A stretch of DNA of 64,000 nt from Isoptericola sp. AK164 (lineage in GTDB: Bacteria > Actinomycetota > Actinomycetes > Actinomycetales > Cellulomonadaceae). Below are positions 19,301 through 26,497 of this stretch, one piece after another; the first letter of the stretch is position 1, and each line of letters starts with the position of its first letter. Below the pieces are notes generated by a model. That model saw only the letters and a program-made list of their open reading frames with translations, made no database searches and was not told where the DNA came from. The stretch is from positions 248,001-312,000 of the forward strand of contig NZ_CP119106.1 of the NCBI RefSeq assembly GCF_029643425.1, given 5' to 3'. Position numbers and translations under genes: made by a program.

Positions 19301-19654
19301 GTTGCGGTAGAAGAAGTCGTAGCCGCGGGTGCGGTCGAGGCCCACGTGGATCCGCCCGCCCAGCTCGGGCAGGATCATCAGCCGCACGAAGGCGTTCTCC
19401 AGGTGCACTGCCTGCCAGCGGCGCGTGGCCTTGGTCTCGGCGACCCGGTCCACGAACGGCATCGGGTACACCGCCCCCGAGGAGCCCTGGTACACGCGCT
19501 GGTCCAGGTAGGCGGGGAACCGGTCCGGCTCGGCGACGGCGTAGGTGTCGATCGGCACGGCCTCGCGCCAGACGCGGACCGGTCGGTCCGCGAGCCGCTC
19601 CGGGGCGGGCGGCAGGACGAGGCGGGACGGCGGGGTGGAGGCTTCGGACGGCAC
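16307..19654 (-). CDS. DUF5107 domain protein with C-terminal TPR repeats
   Basis: 1115 residues. The first 400 residues match the DUF5107 type (ENAFVRLMILPELGGRIHVGLDRTRGYDFFYRNDVIKPALVG segments, VSGGVELNWPQHHRP), a fold related to galactose mutarotase/beta-sandwich sugar enzymes. Residues about 500-1100 are Ala-rich helical repeats with the TPR spacing (for example DPFLAALAGHALYAVGRRHEAVAAWEVA). The pairing of DUF5107 with TPRs is known in carbohydrate-use loci; the precise reaction is not established to my knowledge. Start is GTG 19654, because TAGCGT (19661-19666) sits six bases upstream. It heads the operon with the GH35-like and cellulase-like genes. Confidence 0.8.
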   Translation of the reverse strand: MPSEASTPPSRLVLPPAPERLADRPVRVWREAVPIDTYAVAEPDRFPAYLDQRVYQGSSGAVYPMPFVDRVAETKATRRWQAVHLENAFVRLMILPELGGRIHVGLDRTRGYDFFYRNDVIKPALVGLTGPWVSGGVELNWPQHHRPATALPVETHLETDDDGAVTVWCSDHDPLRRMQGMHGIRLAPDSALIELRGRLVNRTDDVQTFLWWANVAAAAGDDYQAFFPTDVTVVADHAKRAVTTFPAASGRYYGVDYPARRTPERPDGDRLDRYRNIPVPTSYMCLGTQDDFFGGYDHGARAGFVHWADHRVAPGKKMWTWGDAPFGWAWDRHLTDTNGPYVELMAGVFTDNQPDFAFLSPGETKTFSQYWYPIQDIGPAHQATRELAVSLTVPADGPDGPDRVRLGVAVTAPRPGARIVLRAEDRVLLDETADVAPGAPLVRELPAVPGVPATAHELTVTHGEEVMVRWRPRAVEPPADVEAAVDGLVATEPPPPEEIGSTDELYLTGLHLEQYRHATRSPEPYWLEALQRDPGDARCATALAARRLHAGRLDDAEDLLRRAVARLTSRNPNPRDGETHYRLGVVLRRQGRPAEAREAFGTALWDQAWRDAATVATARIDLAAGRDTEADAALGELLARSPQDTAARNLATIAARRLGDDARAHDLVRGSLATNPLDAWARDLAARLGQDVVRTDDPTIALDVAREHASAGETDAARDLLDEVAAAGTLPGRRNVAPLALLHRADLDLAAGAAASARASLDAAAHRERRWCFPDAGDLDVLARLRSAWPRDPFLAALAGHALYAVGRRHEAVAAWEVAASQDGTDPVVLRNLGVAAVNVLGDLDRAAEHYAAARTLAPDDARLLYEADQLAGRRGRGADERLATLLARRDLVDARDDLSVQLAELLTAVGRPAEAVAVLAGRSFQPWEGGEGRVLAAWEEAHRTLGRAALADGDATAAVGHAEAALDPPESLGEARHPLANTADLHLLLGDARAAAGRDADARAAWTTAADQQGDFQVMQVQEHSEATAASVRALRRLGRHAQAAALRDGLARYVEAEAGRTATVDYFATSLPTMLLFTQDVQADHDARVTVLRDRLAALDAEHDAEHDAEAVR

Positions 19655-19660
19655 GGTGCG

Positions 19661-19666
19661 ACGCTA
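19661..19666 (-). promoter_or_regulatory. -10 box of the glycan operon
   Basis: TAGCGT on the reverse strand, six bases before GTG 19654. Only 35 bases separate this start from the first ATG of the divergent AraC gene, so the regulator and the operon must share a very compact control region. Confidence 0.6.
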
Positions 19667-19689
19667 CGGCGACGTTGCGGCCGGGCACG

Positions 19690-20601
19690 ATGGGCGATTC
19701 CATGGCACGCATGGACGAAACGACGGCGTCGGGGGCCGAGGCGCTGCGCGAGGGGTTCGCGGGGCAGCGGATGGTCGTCGTCCCCCGGCCCGCGGTGCGC
19801 GCGGCCCGCGCACGACCGGTCACCGACCGTCTGCTCGTGACCGACGCCGGCGTGTTCCCGCACGCCGCACGGCACGCCCGCACCCGGCCCGGCGGCGCCG
19901 CCGAGCACGTCCTGCTCGTGTGTACCGGCGGGGCCGGCTGGTGCCGCACCCCGGATGGACGTTCCGCCGTCGGGCGCGGCGACGTCGTGCTGCTGCCCGC
20001 GCGGGTGGCGCACGAGTACGGTGCCGCGGCCGACGACCCCTGGTCCCTGTGGTGGCTGCACGCCGTCGGACCGGACGCCGACGAGCTCGTCGCCGCCGCC
20101 CGCGACCTCGTCGGCGGCCCCGTCGTCCACCTGCGCGACCCCGCCCCCGTGGCCAGCCTCGTCGGGCAGGCCGTCGACGCCCTGGACACCGCCACCGCCG
20201 GCGGCCTGGTGCAGGCGGCCGGCTGCGCCTGGCACGCCCTGGCCCAGGTGGTCGCCGCCGGCCGGCGCCCGCCTGGACCCGCCCCCGACCCCGTCGAGCG
20301 CGCCCTGGCGCACCTGCGGGCCACGACGCCGCGACGCACGTCGGTGGCGGCGCTCGCGGCGCTCGTCGGCCTCAGCACGTCCCAGCTCGGGGCCGCGTTC
20401 CGGGCCCGCGTCGGCACCTCGCCGCTGCGCTACCAGACCGACCTGCGCATGGCCCGCGCCCGCGAGCTGTTGGACGCGACCGCGCTGCCCGTCTCCGCCG
20501 TCGGGCAGGCCGTGGGGTACGCGGACCCGCTGTACTTCTCGCGGCAGTTCTCCCGGGTGCACGGACAGTCCCCGACGGCGTACCGCGACCGGGTGCGGTG
20601 A
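19690..20601 (+). CDS. AraC family transcriptional regulator
   Basis: 303 residues from ATG 19690; ATG 19702 or 19711 are equally possible starts. An N-terminal cupin-type sensing half (HVLLVCTGGAGWCR, GRGDVVLLPARVAHEYGA) precedes the two helix-turn-helix motifs (SVAALAALVGLSTSQLGAAFRARVGTSPLRYQTDLRMARARELL and VGYADPLYFSRQFSRVHGQSP). Such regulators usually bind a sugar and activate neighbouring sugar genes. Its divergence from the DUF5107/GH35/cellulase-like operon makes that operon the likely target. Confidence 0.88.
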   Translation: MGDSMARMDETTASGAEALREGFAGQRMVVVPRPAVRAARARPVTDRLLVTDAGVFPHAARHARTRPGGAAEHVLLVCTGGAGWCRTPDGRSAVGRGDVVLLPARVAHEYGAAADDPWSLWWLHAVGPDADELVAAARDLVGGPVVHLRDPAPVASLVGQAVDALDTATAGGLVQAAGCAWHALAQVVAAGRRPPGPAPDPVERALAHLRATTPRRTSVAALAALVGLSTSQLGAAFRARVGTSPLRYQTDLRMARARELLDATALPVSAVGQAVGYADPLYFSRQFSRVHGQSPTAYRDRVR

Positions 20602-20652
20602 CGGGAAGACGTCGGCACGGCGGGTCGGCGGGTCCGGTGCGACCGTGGATCG

Positions 20653-21804
20653 ATGGACAACTCCTCGCCGCCGCGCACGGCCGCGGCCCTGTGGAACGAC
20701 CGGCTCGGGCGCCCGGCGGTCCGCGCCGCGCAGGTGCTCCTGCTGCTCGCGCTGGCCACGTGCGTGGTCTTCGCCCTGACCCGGCTGTCGCTGCTGGTGA
20801 TCCCCGTGCTCATCGCGATGGTCGTGGCCGCGGCCCTGGCCCCGCTGGTCGGCATCCTGCGCCGGCTGGGGTGGCCGGCCCTCCTCGCGACGTGGACCAC
20901 GCTCCTGACCGGGCTGATCCTGCTGGCGCTGGTGGTGTGGCTGGTGACCCTGGCCTTCCAGGACGAGTGGCCGCGCCTCGTCGACGAGGCCGGTCGCGGG
21001 ATCGAGGAGCTCGAGCGGTTCGTCACCGACGGCCCGCTGGGGATCAGCCCGGACCAGATCGAGTCCGTGCGGCAGTCGGCCATGGACGCGCTGTCCAGCG
21101 ACCAGGTGCAGTCCGGGGCGATCCGTGGCGCGACCGCCGCCGTGGAGGCGGTCGCCGGACTGCTGCTCGGCGTCGTCGTGCTGTTCTTCCTGCTCAAGGA
21201 CGGGCGGCGGATGTTCACCTTCCTCATCACGCCGCTGCGCGCGGCGACCCGGCGGCGGGCGCTCCAGGTCGGGGAGCGCTCGGTCGAGGTGCTCGGCGGG
21301 TACCTGCGCGGCACGGCGATCGTCGCGGCCGTCGACGCCGTCTTCATCGGGGCCGGCCTGATGATCGTCGGCGTCCCGCTCGCGCTGCCGCTGGCCGCGG
21401 TGGTGTTCCTCGGCGCGTTCATCCCCCTGATCGGCGCCGTGCTCGCAGGCGTCCTGGCCGCACTGGTGGCCCTGGTGACCAACGGCCCGATCGCGGCCCT
21501 GATCGTCGTCGCGATCGTCATCGCGGTGAACCAGCTCGAGGGTGACCTGCTGGCCCCCGTGGTCATGGGCAAGGTGCTGTCGCTGCACCCGCTGGTCGTG
21601 CTGTCGGCCCTGACGGCGGGCACGGTCCTCGCCGGGATCGTCGGCGCGCTGCTGGCCGTCCCCCTCACCGCCGTCGCCTGGGCGGCGGCCAAGGAGTGGA
21701 ACGCCACGGCGCCGCCCGGCGAGCGTCTCGTCCCGGAACCGTCGGACGCCGAGTCCGGGTCGTGGTCCGAGCACGGGTCCGGGTCCGCTCCCGAGAGCGA
21801 CTGA
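20653..21804 (+). CDS. AI-2E family transporter (PerM/TqsA type)
   Basis: 383 residues with about eight membrane helices: two near the N-terminus, a soluble loop with LERFVTDGPLGISPDQIES, then LLLGVVVLFFLLKDG and the conserved C-terminal helices (FLGAFIPLIGAVLAG, AVNQLEGDLLAPVVMGK). The QLEG and P-rich motifs are hallmarks of the family, which includes exporters of AI-2 and sodium/proton antiporters. The transported molecule in this organism is unknown. The tail is acidic and Ser-rich. Not obviously linked to the MerR gene 43 bases downstream, which has its own promoter. Confidence 0.88.
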   Translation: MDNSSPPRTAAALWNDRLGRPAVRAAQVLLLLALATCVVFALTRLSLLVIPVLIAMVVAAALAPLVGILRRLGWPALLATWTTLLTGLILLALVVWLVTLAFQDEWPRLVDEAGRGIEELERFVTDGPLGISPDQIESVRQSAMDALSSDQVQSGAIRGATAAVEAVAGLLLGVVVLFFLLKDGRRMFTFLITPLRAATRRRALQVGERSVEVLGGYLRGTAIVAAVDAVFIGAGLMIVGVPLALPLAAVVFLGAFIPLIGAVLAGVLAALVALVTNGPIAALIVVAIVIAVNQLEGDLLAPVVMGKVLSLHPLVVLSALTAGTVLAGIVGALLAVPLTAVAWAAAKEWNATAPPGERLVPEPSDAESGSWSEHGSGSAPESD

Positions 21805-21815
21805 ACCCCTTGCGC

Positions 21816-21840
21816 TTGACGTAGCGTCAACCTCTACCGT
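21816..21840 (+). promoter_or_regulatory. Promoter and probable MerR operator
   Basis: TTGACG TAG CGTCAA (21816-21830) is a perfect six-base inverted repeat whose left arm also looks like a -35 box. TACCGT (21835-21840) ends seven bases before ATG 21848. MerR-family regulators typically bind such repeats next to their own gene, so autoregulation is likely. Confidence 0.6.
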
Positions 21841-21847
21841 CGAGCCC

Positions 21848-22606
21848 ATGAGCCGTTCCATCCAGGACGTCGCCCGCCTCGCGGGCGTCTCGAGCCGCAC
21901 CCTGCGGCACTACGACCGCATCGGCCTGCTGCCGCCGTCGGGCACGGGGCACGGCGGGCTGCGCCACTACGACGACGGAGCGATCCGCCGGCTGCAGCGC
22001 ATCCTGCTGCTGCGCGAGCTCGGGCTGCCGTTGGCCGAGATCGCCGACGTCCTGGACGCCCAGACCGACGAGACCGCCGCGCTGCGGCGGCATCTCGACG
22101 TGCTGCACGACGAGCGCCGCCGGATCGACCGGCAGATCGCCTCGGTGGAACGCACGCTCACCGCACTGACCGAGAGGAGGCCCATCGTGGCCGAGGAGAT
22201 GCTGGACGGGTTCGACCACACGCGGTACCGCGACGAGGTGACCGAGCGCTGGGGCGCCGACACCTACGCCGAGTCCGACGCCTGGTGGCGCGGGCTGGGC
22301 GTGGACGGGCAGGCCGACTTCCGCGAGAAGACGGAGGCCCTGGGCCGGGCGTGGACCGACGCGGCCGGGCGCGGCGTCGACCCGACGTCCGACGAGGCGC
22401 AGGTGCTCGCCGCGCGGCACGCCGAGTGGCTGGGGTCGATCCCGGGGACGCCCGGGTCCGACGTCGGGCGCCCGCCGAAGGAGTACGTCGTCGGGCTGGC
22501 CGAGATGTACGTCGCCGACGAGCGGTTCGCCGCGAACTACGGCGGCGTGGACGGGGCGACGTTCGTGCGCGACGCGCTGCTGGCCTACGCCGAGCGCGAG
22601 CTCTGA
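21848..22606 (+). CDS. MerR family regulator with TipAS effector domain
   Basis: 252 residues. The N-terminal MerR helix-turn-helix and wing (IQDVARLAGVSSRTLRHYDRIGLL, GLRHYDDGAIRRLQRILLLRELGLPLAEIADVL) is followed by a coiled-coil linker. A TipAS-type C-terminal domain follows (ERWGADTYAESDAWWRGL, YVVGLAEMYVADERFAANYGG). TipAL proteins bind thiopeptides or other drugs through this globin-like fold. No drug pump lies directly downstream, so the regulator may act mainly on its own promoter and on distant genes, or on the preceding exporter-like gene. Confidence 0.9.
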   Translation: MSRSIQDVARLAGVSSRTLRHYDRIGLLPPSGTGHGGLRHYDDGAIRRLQRILLLRELGLPLAEIADVLDAQTDETAALRRHLDVLHDERRRIDRQIASVERTLTALTERRPIVAEEMLDGFDHTRYRDEVTERWGADTYAESDAWWRGLGVDGQADFREKTEALGRAWTDAAGRGVDPTSDEAQVLAARHAEWLGSIPGTPGSDVGRPPKEYVVGLAEMYVADERFAANYGGVDGATFVRDALLAYAEREL

Positions 22607-22662
22607 CGGAGCCGGCCGCGGCTGTGACGCCGGTCAGGTCTGGCCGGTGGGACACTGGCCGG

Positions 22663-23088
22663 GTGAGCGACGACTGGGCCCGACAACGCACCGAGGCCGC
22701 CCACGAGCACGCGGCGCGGCTCGCCGCGCGGCAGGACGCCGAGCACCGGCAGGCCGAGGAGCTCCTCGCGCGGTTCGTCGAGGCGGCCCGCGCCGCGGAC
22801 CTGCCGGCCGAGGCACTCCAGGTCAAGGGCTACGGCGGGCGCGGGACCGCCCGGACGCCGCTGCACGGCTGGTACCTGCGCGCCGACAGGACGGCCGCCG
22901 TCGCGACCGACGGCGCCTTCTACGTGCTCACCGCCCCGCTGACCCTGCTCGACCGGGTCCGCGGCCTGCGTCCGGAGCCGAAGCGTCCGCCGCTGGTGCT
23001 CGGCGCCGGCGGCAAGGACGGCGACTCCATCGACCTCGTCGACGCCCTCGAGCGGCTGCTGCCGGGCTGGCAGGACCGCACGACGTAG
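22663..23088 (+). CDS. Conserved small protein of unknown function
   Basis: 141 residues from GTG 22663. The first 50 residues form a highly charged amphipathic helix (RQRTEAAHEHAARLAARQDAEHRQAEELLARFVE). The rest is a small alpha/beta domain (GWYLRADRTAAVATDGAFYVLTAP) ending LVDALERLLPGW. I recall similar short hypothetical proteins in other actinobacteria but no function. Longer in-frame starts exist upstream but overlap the MerR gene and lack support. Confidence 0.6.
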   Translation: MSDDWARQRTEAAHEHAARLAARQDAEHRQAEELLARFVEAARAADLPAEALQVKGYGGRGTARTPLHGWYLRADRTAAVATDGAFYVLTAPLTLLDRVRGLRPEPKRPPLVLGAGGKDGDSIDLVDALERLLPGWQDRTT

Positions 23089-23132
23089 CGGCGGGTCAGG
23101 TGTCAGCCGCCGATGCCTGACTCGCCGCGACG

Positions 23133-24038
23133 TCAGCAGGGGCCCAGCGCCTCGTCGAGCAGCCTGCCGACCTCGACGACCGCCGCGTAGCCCGCCGGTA
23201 CTCCTTCCAGCACCGTCGCTGCGGCGTGGTGACCCGGCACCGGGTTGTCCACGTGCGCGTTCTCGATGGTCAGCGGGCCGGGCAGCGGGAACCCGTCGGC
23301 GTCCAGGTCGCGCAGCGTGAGCAGGTCGCGGGGATCCCGCAGCGCCACCCAGCGCTGCACGGGTGGCGGCCAGGTCAGGGGAGCGACCGCCTCGACCGCG
23401 TCGCGGACCGCCGTGATCGCCAGCGGCGAGCCGAGCGTGACCAGCAGGGGCACGTCGTCCAGCCCCGGGGTGGTGGACCGCAGCACGTCGTAGGCGATGA
23501 CCGACCCCAACGAGTGGGCGACGACGACGGCCGGCCCGTCACCGGCGATCGCCGCGGCCACACCGGCGTCGATCGTGGCGCGTGCCTCGGCGTCGGTCAG
23601 GTAGACGTACACGTCCCGGACGAACAGGAGCAGCACGGCGCTGCTGAGTCCGGGAACCCAGCGGTCGATCGCGGCGAGCGCCGCGGACAGCGCAGCCCAG
23701 AGCGAGCCACCCGCCAGCGCGGCGGGGGTGACGGCGGGTGCCGCCGTCATAGTCCCGGTGGTCGCGAGCACCTCCCGCGCCACGCCGAGCGCGAACCGTG
23801 CGGCGTCCTCGCTCATCCCCGGCAGGCCGTGGGTGGTGATCGGCGGTGGTTCGTCGCCGCCGACGACGGCGTCGAGCGCGTCGCCGTAGAACACGAACGT
23901 GGCGTCGGCGTCGGCGAGGCGCAGCGGCGAGCCCGCGCGGGCGAGGCCGGTGTTCAGCGCGGCGAGCCACTCGGCTTCGAGCCGTTCCGGATCCAGGCCA
24001 CCGGTGTCCCGGCCGGGCAGGAGGACGAGGCGCGTCAT
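23133..24038 (-). CDS. Alpha/beta-hydrolase-like protein with GHSLG-type motif
   Basis: 301 residues. AVVVAHSLGSVIAYDVL contains a lipase-like nucleophile elbow (AHSLGS), followed by VPLLVTLGSPLAI, as in serine hydrolases that act on lipids or large substrates. The C-terminal GHHAAATVL could supply the catalytic His. A hydrophobic segment near 120-150 (AALSAALAAIDRWVPGLSSAVLLLFV) may be membrane associated. Its start overlaps the stop of the D-amino-acid oxidase gene by four bases, so both are made from one message. The functional link is unclear. Confidence 0.7.
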   Translation of the reverse strand: MTRLVLLPGRDTGGLDPERLEAEWLAALNTGLARAGSPLRLADADATFVFYGDALDAVVGGDEPPPITTHGLPGMSEDAARFALGVAREVLATTGTMTAAPAVTPAALAGGSLWAALSAALAAIDRWVPGLSSAVLLLFVRDVYVYLTDAEARATIDAGVAAAIAGDGPAVVVAHSLGSVIAYDVLRSTTPGLDDVPLLVTLGSPLAITAVRDAVEAVAPLTWPPPVQRWVALRDPRDLLTLRDLDADGFPLPGPLTIENAHVDNPVPGHHAAATVLEGVPAGYAAVVEVGRLLDEALGPC

Positions 24039-24952
24039 GCGGTGACCGCCGTGTCCACCAGCGTTCGTACCTCGTCGGCGCAGCCCCAGCTCAGGGTGAG
24101 ACCCGCGCCGCCGTGCCCGTAGCAGTGCACCACCCGGCCTTCGCGCTCGACCCGCACCTGCGGACGCGCAGGACGCAGCCCGACGACGTGCCGCAGCACC
24201 CGGGCCTCCCGCACGGCGGGCACGAGCCGGGCGGCGCGCTCGAGGATGTCCGCCGCCGTCGTCGGCGAGGGCTCGCGGTCCCAGGCGCCGTCGTCGTCGG
24301 TGCCGCCGACGACCACCTCGCGCAGGCGCGGCACCACGTAGGTCGGCCCGGCGGCGTCGAGCCACCAGCGGTCCAGCCCCCACTGCTCGAGCACCACGAC
24401 CTGCCCGCGCACGGGGTGGACGGTGTCGTCGCCGACCAGGTCGCGCGCCCCCAGCCCGGACGTGTGGACCACGACGTCGCCGTCGGGCAGCGCGGTCAGG
24501 TCGCGCCGAGCGATCGTGCCGCCCCGCGCCGCCACGCGTGCTGCGAGCCAGCCCAGGTAGACGGGCATGTCGATCACGGGGGCGGTGAAGGTCCAGCCGT
24601 CGGTGTACGACGGCGGCACGTCGGCCGTGCGCGCGAGCTCCGGCACGGCGTCGCGCCACCACGGTTCGGCCGGTCGCTCGGTGAAGACCTCGGTGCCGGC
24701 ACGCATCCGGACGCCGGACCCGGGATCCGTCGCGGCGAGGTCCGCGAAGGCGGTGAACGAGCGGGCCGACCAGGCGGTGACCCGGTCCTGCGGGAAAGCG
24801 AGGTACGGGTACCAGAGGGCGGCCGAGACCGCGGAGGTGGTGTCCTGCGGCAGGTCGCGGGCGAGCACCTCGACCCGGTGCCCGGCCTCGAGGAGCCGGA
24901 CCGCGCAGGTCAGCCCCATGACCCCTGCCCCGACCACCGTCACGTCCGCCAT
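24035..24952 (-). CDS. D-amino-acid oxidase family flavoprotein
   Basis: 305 residues. N-terminal FAD site VVGAGVMGLTCAVRLLEAGHRVEVLARD is followed by the DAO motifs TTSAVSAALWYPY and the C-terminal VVHCYGHGGAGLTLSWG. The enzyme oxidises D-amino acids to keto acids with release of ammonia and hydrogen peroxide. Tyr and Arg residues typical of the substrate pocket (WTFTAPVIDMPVYLGWL, GLRPARPQVRVE) are present. CAGACT stands seven bases before the ATG as a possible leaderless promoter. Coupled to the downstream hydrolase-like gene. Confidence 0.88.
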   Translation of the reverse strand: MADVTVVGAGVMGLTCAVRLLEAGHRVEVLARDLPQDTTSAVSAALWYPYLAFPQDRVTAWSARSFTAFADLAATDPGSGVRMRAGTEVFTERPAEPWWRDAVPELARTADVPPSYTDGWTFTAPVIDMPVYLGWLAARVAARGGTIARRDLTALPDGDVVVHTSGLGARDLVGDDTVHPVRGQVVVLEQWGLDRWWLDAAGPTYVVPRLREVVVGGTDDDGAWDREPSPTTAADILERAARLVPAVREARVLRHVVGLRPARPQVRVEREGRVVHCYGHGGAGLTLSWGCADEVRTLVDTAVTA

Positions 24953-25042
24953 GGGCGCGAGTCTGCCAGAGGAGTCCCCGTCGCCCCGATCGCCGATCTC
25001 GGCAATCCGGGCGGCGGGAGGGGGGTCGAGTGGGGGAGCGGC

Positions 25043-26293
25043 TTAGGTTCGCCAGAGGACGTCGAGCGGAACGGCGGCGAGGCGGTCACCCAGCGGGGCG
25101 CTCGTCGGGCCGGTGTGGAGCACGATGCCGGCGACGAATCGCTTCCCCAGGTGATCCCGCAGCCGCGTGAGCCATCGTGAGTCACCACCTGTGACGCGTG
25201 CGGTGGCCTTGATCTCGAGCCCGGCGACACGGCCGTCGCCCGTCTCGAGGATGAGGTCGACCTCACCGCCGGCCCGGTCGCGATAGTGGCTGATGCGGAA
25301 CGACTCGTCCGCCCACCCCTGGTGCCGACGGATCTCGGCCGACACGAACGCTTCGAGGAGATGCCCCGCCACGTTCCCGTGGGCACCCGGCGCGAGGCCG
25401 TCCGTCGTGACGTTGATGAGGCGGGCTGCCAGTCCGGAGTCCAGGAGCATCGACTTGGGGCGTGCGACGACGCGTTTGGACAGATTGGTCGACCAGGCAG
25501 GTACGCGGTGCACGAGGTACAGGGTCTCGAGCAGGTCGAGCTGGCGGGTCAGGGTCGTGGCCGGGATGTTCAGGGCGTTCGCCAGGCCGCTCACGTTGAG
25601 CTCTTCGGCGTTGCGTGCCGCCAGGATCCTCAGGACGTCCGGGAGCCGGTCCAGCGTCTGCATCGCGGAGACGTCCCGAGCGTCCCGTTCGACGATGCGA
25701 GCCAGGTAGTTGTCCAGCCACTGGTTCCGGCGTCGAGCCGTGGTCCGGGCGAGGGCCTCGGGGTAGGCGCCGGCGACGGCACGGTCCAGGTAGTCGCGAC
25801 GTTCCAGTGCGCCGCCGTGGTCGAGGAAGAGCTCACCGGACAGGAGTCGGTCGACGAAGCGCTCCCGATGGCCTGTGAGCTCACCCTGGCTGAAGCCGAG
25901 GAGCTCGATGCTCTCGGCCCGGCCGGCCAGGCTGTCCTCGGCGGCGGGCAGCCGCAGGAGGTCTGCAGAGCCGGTCAGGAGGAACCTTCCCGGTCGAGGG
26001 TCCTCGTCGACGGCGGCCTTGAGGGCGAGAACGAGTTCCGGGGCTCGCTGGACCTCGTCGATCGCGAGGAGGCGGTCCGGGCTCTGCCGCAGGAACGTCG
26101 TCGGGTCGGATCGTGCCGCGAGACGCGTGAGCTCATCGTCCAGGGTGACCAGTCGGCCCTCTCTGGCCCGGACGAGGTCCCGGACGAGGGTGGTCTTGCC
26201 CACCTGGCGCGCACCCTGGACGACGACGACGCGGGTGTCGTCCAACCCTTCGAGGGCGCGTCCCCGCACATGGCGTTCGATGGTGCTGGTCAC
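25043..26293 (-). CDS. DUF4143 AAA ATPase (AAA_14 type) with PD-(D/E)XK-like C-terminus
   Basis: 416 residues from GTG 26293. Walker A GARQVGKTT (27-35) and Walker B LLAIDEVQ (75-82) form an ATPase domain with sensor LTGSADLLRL. A winged-helix stretch follows (LNVSGLANALNIPATTLTRQLDLLETLYLVHRVP). The DUF4143 C-terminus has GGEVDLILE then GLEIKA, the spaced acidic/Lys pattern of PD-(D/E)XK nuclease folds. The cellular role of this widespread family is unproven. TACCGT (26300-26305) lies six bases before GTG, and a four-copy 22-base-period repeat array sits directly upstream. A second member of the family lies at 31362-32639. Confidence 0.85.
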   Translation of the reverse strand: MTSTIERHVRGRALEGLDDTRVVVVQGARQVGKTTLVRDLVRAREGRLVTLDDELTRLAARSDPTTFLRQSPDRLLAIDEVQRAPELVLALKAAVDEDPRPGRFLLTGSADLLRLPAAEDSLAGRAESIELLGFSQGELTGHRERFVDRLLSGELFLDHGGALERRDYLDRAVAGAYPEALARTTARRRNQWLDNYLARIVERDARDVSAMQTLDRLPDVLRILAARNAEELNVSGLANALNIPATTLTRQLDLLETLYLVHRVPAWSTNLSKRVVARPKSMLLDSGLAARLINVTTDGLAPGAHGNVAGHLLEAFVSAEIRRHQGWADESFRISHYRDRAGGEVDLILETGDGRVAGLEIKATARVTGGDSRWLTRLRDHLGKRFVAGIVLHTGPTSAPLGDRLAAVPLDVLWRT

Positions 26294-26315
26294 AGCGCCA
26301 CGGTACGCGCAATCT

Positions 26316-26393
26316 GGTGGATCCGCACCATCTGCGCGGTGAATTCGCAGTCCGATGGTGGTGGATTCGCAGCATACTGGTGGCGGATCCGCA
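26316..26393. repeat. Four direct repeats, exact 22-base period, in the DUF4143 promoter
   Basis: Four 12-base cores start at 26316, 26338, 26360 and 26382: GGTGGATCCGCA, GGTGAATTCGCA, GGTGGATTCGCA and GGCGGATCCGCA. All lie in the same orientation, 22 bases apart, about two helical turns. The first unit lies 10 bases upstream of the -10 box of the DUF4143 gene. The layout is that of iterons or a cooperative operator array. No other gene start is closer. Confidence 0.85.
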
Positions 26394-26497
26394 CCGCCTC
26401 GACGCCTCAGTCGTGCCGGCCTCGCCTGAGGCTGCGGTTCCGCTGCGGGCGGGTGCCGTGCTGCGCTGCGGCCCCCACCCTGCGCTGCACCTCCGCC

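Noticed and set aside
16328-19840. 1170-codon open frame on the plus strand
   Set aside because: Antisense shadow of the DUF5107-TPR gene; composition is Gly/Arg/Val-rich with no domain, as expected for GC-rich antisense frames.
26316-26393. CRISPR array
   Set aside because: Repeats are about 12 bases at 22-base steps with no unique spacers of 30 bases and no cas genes.
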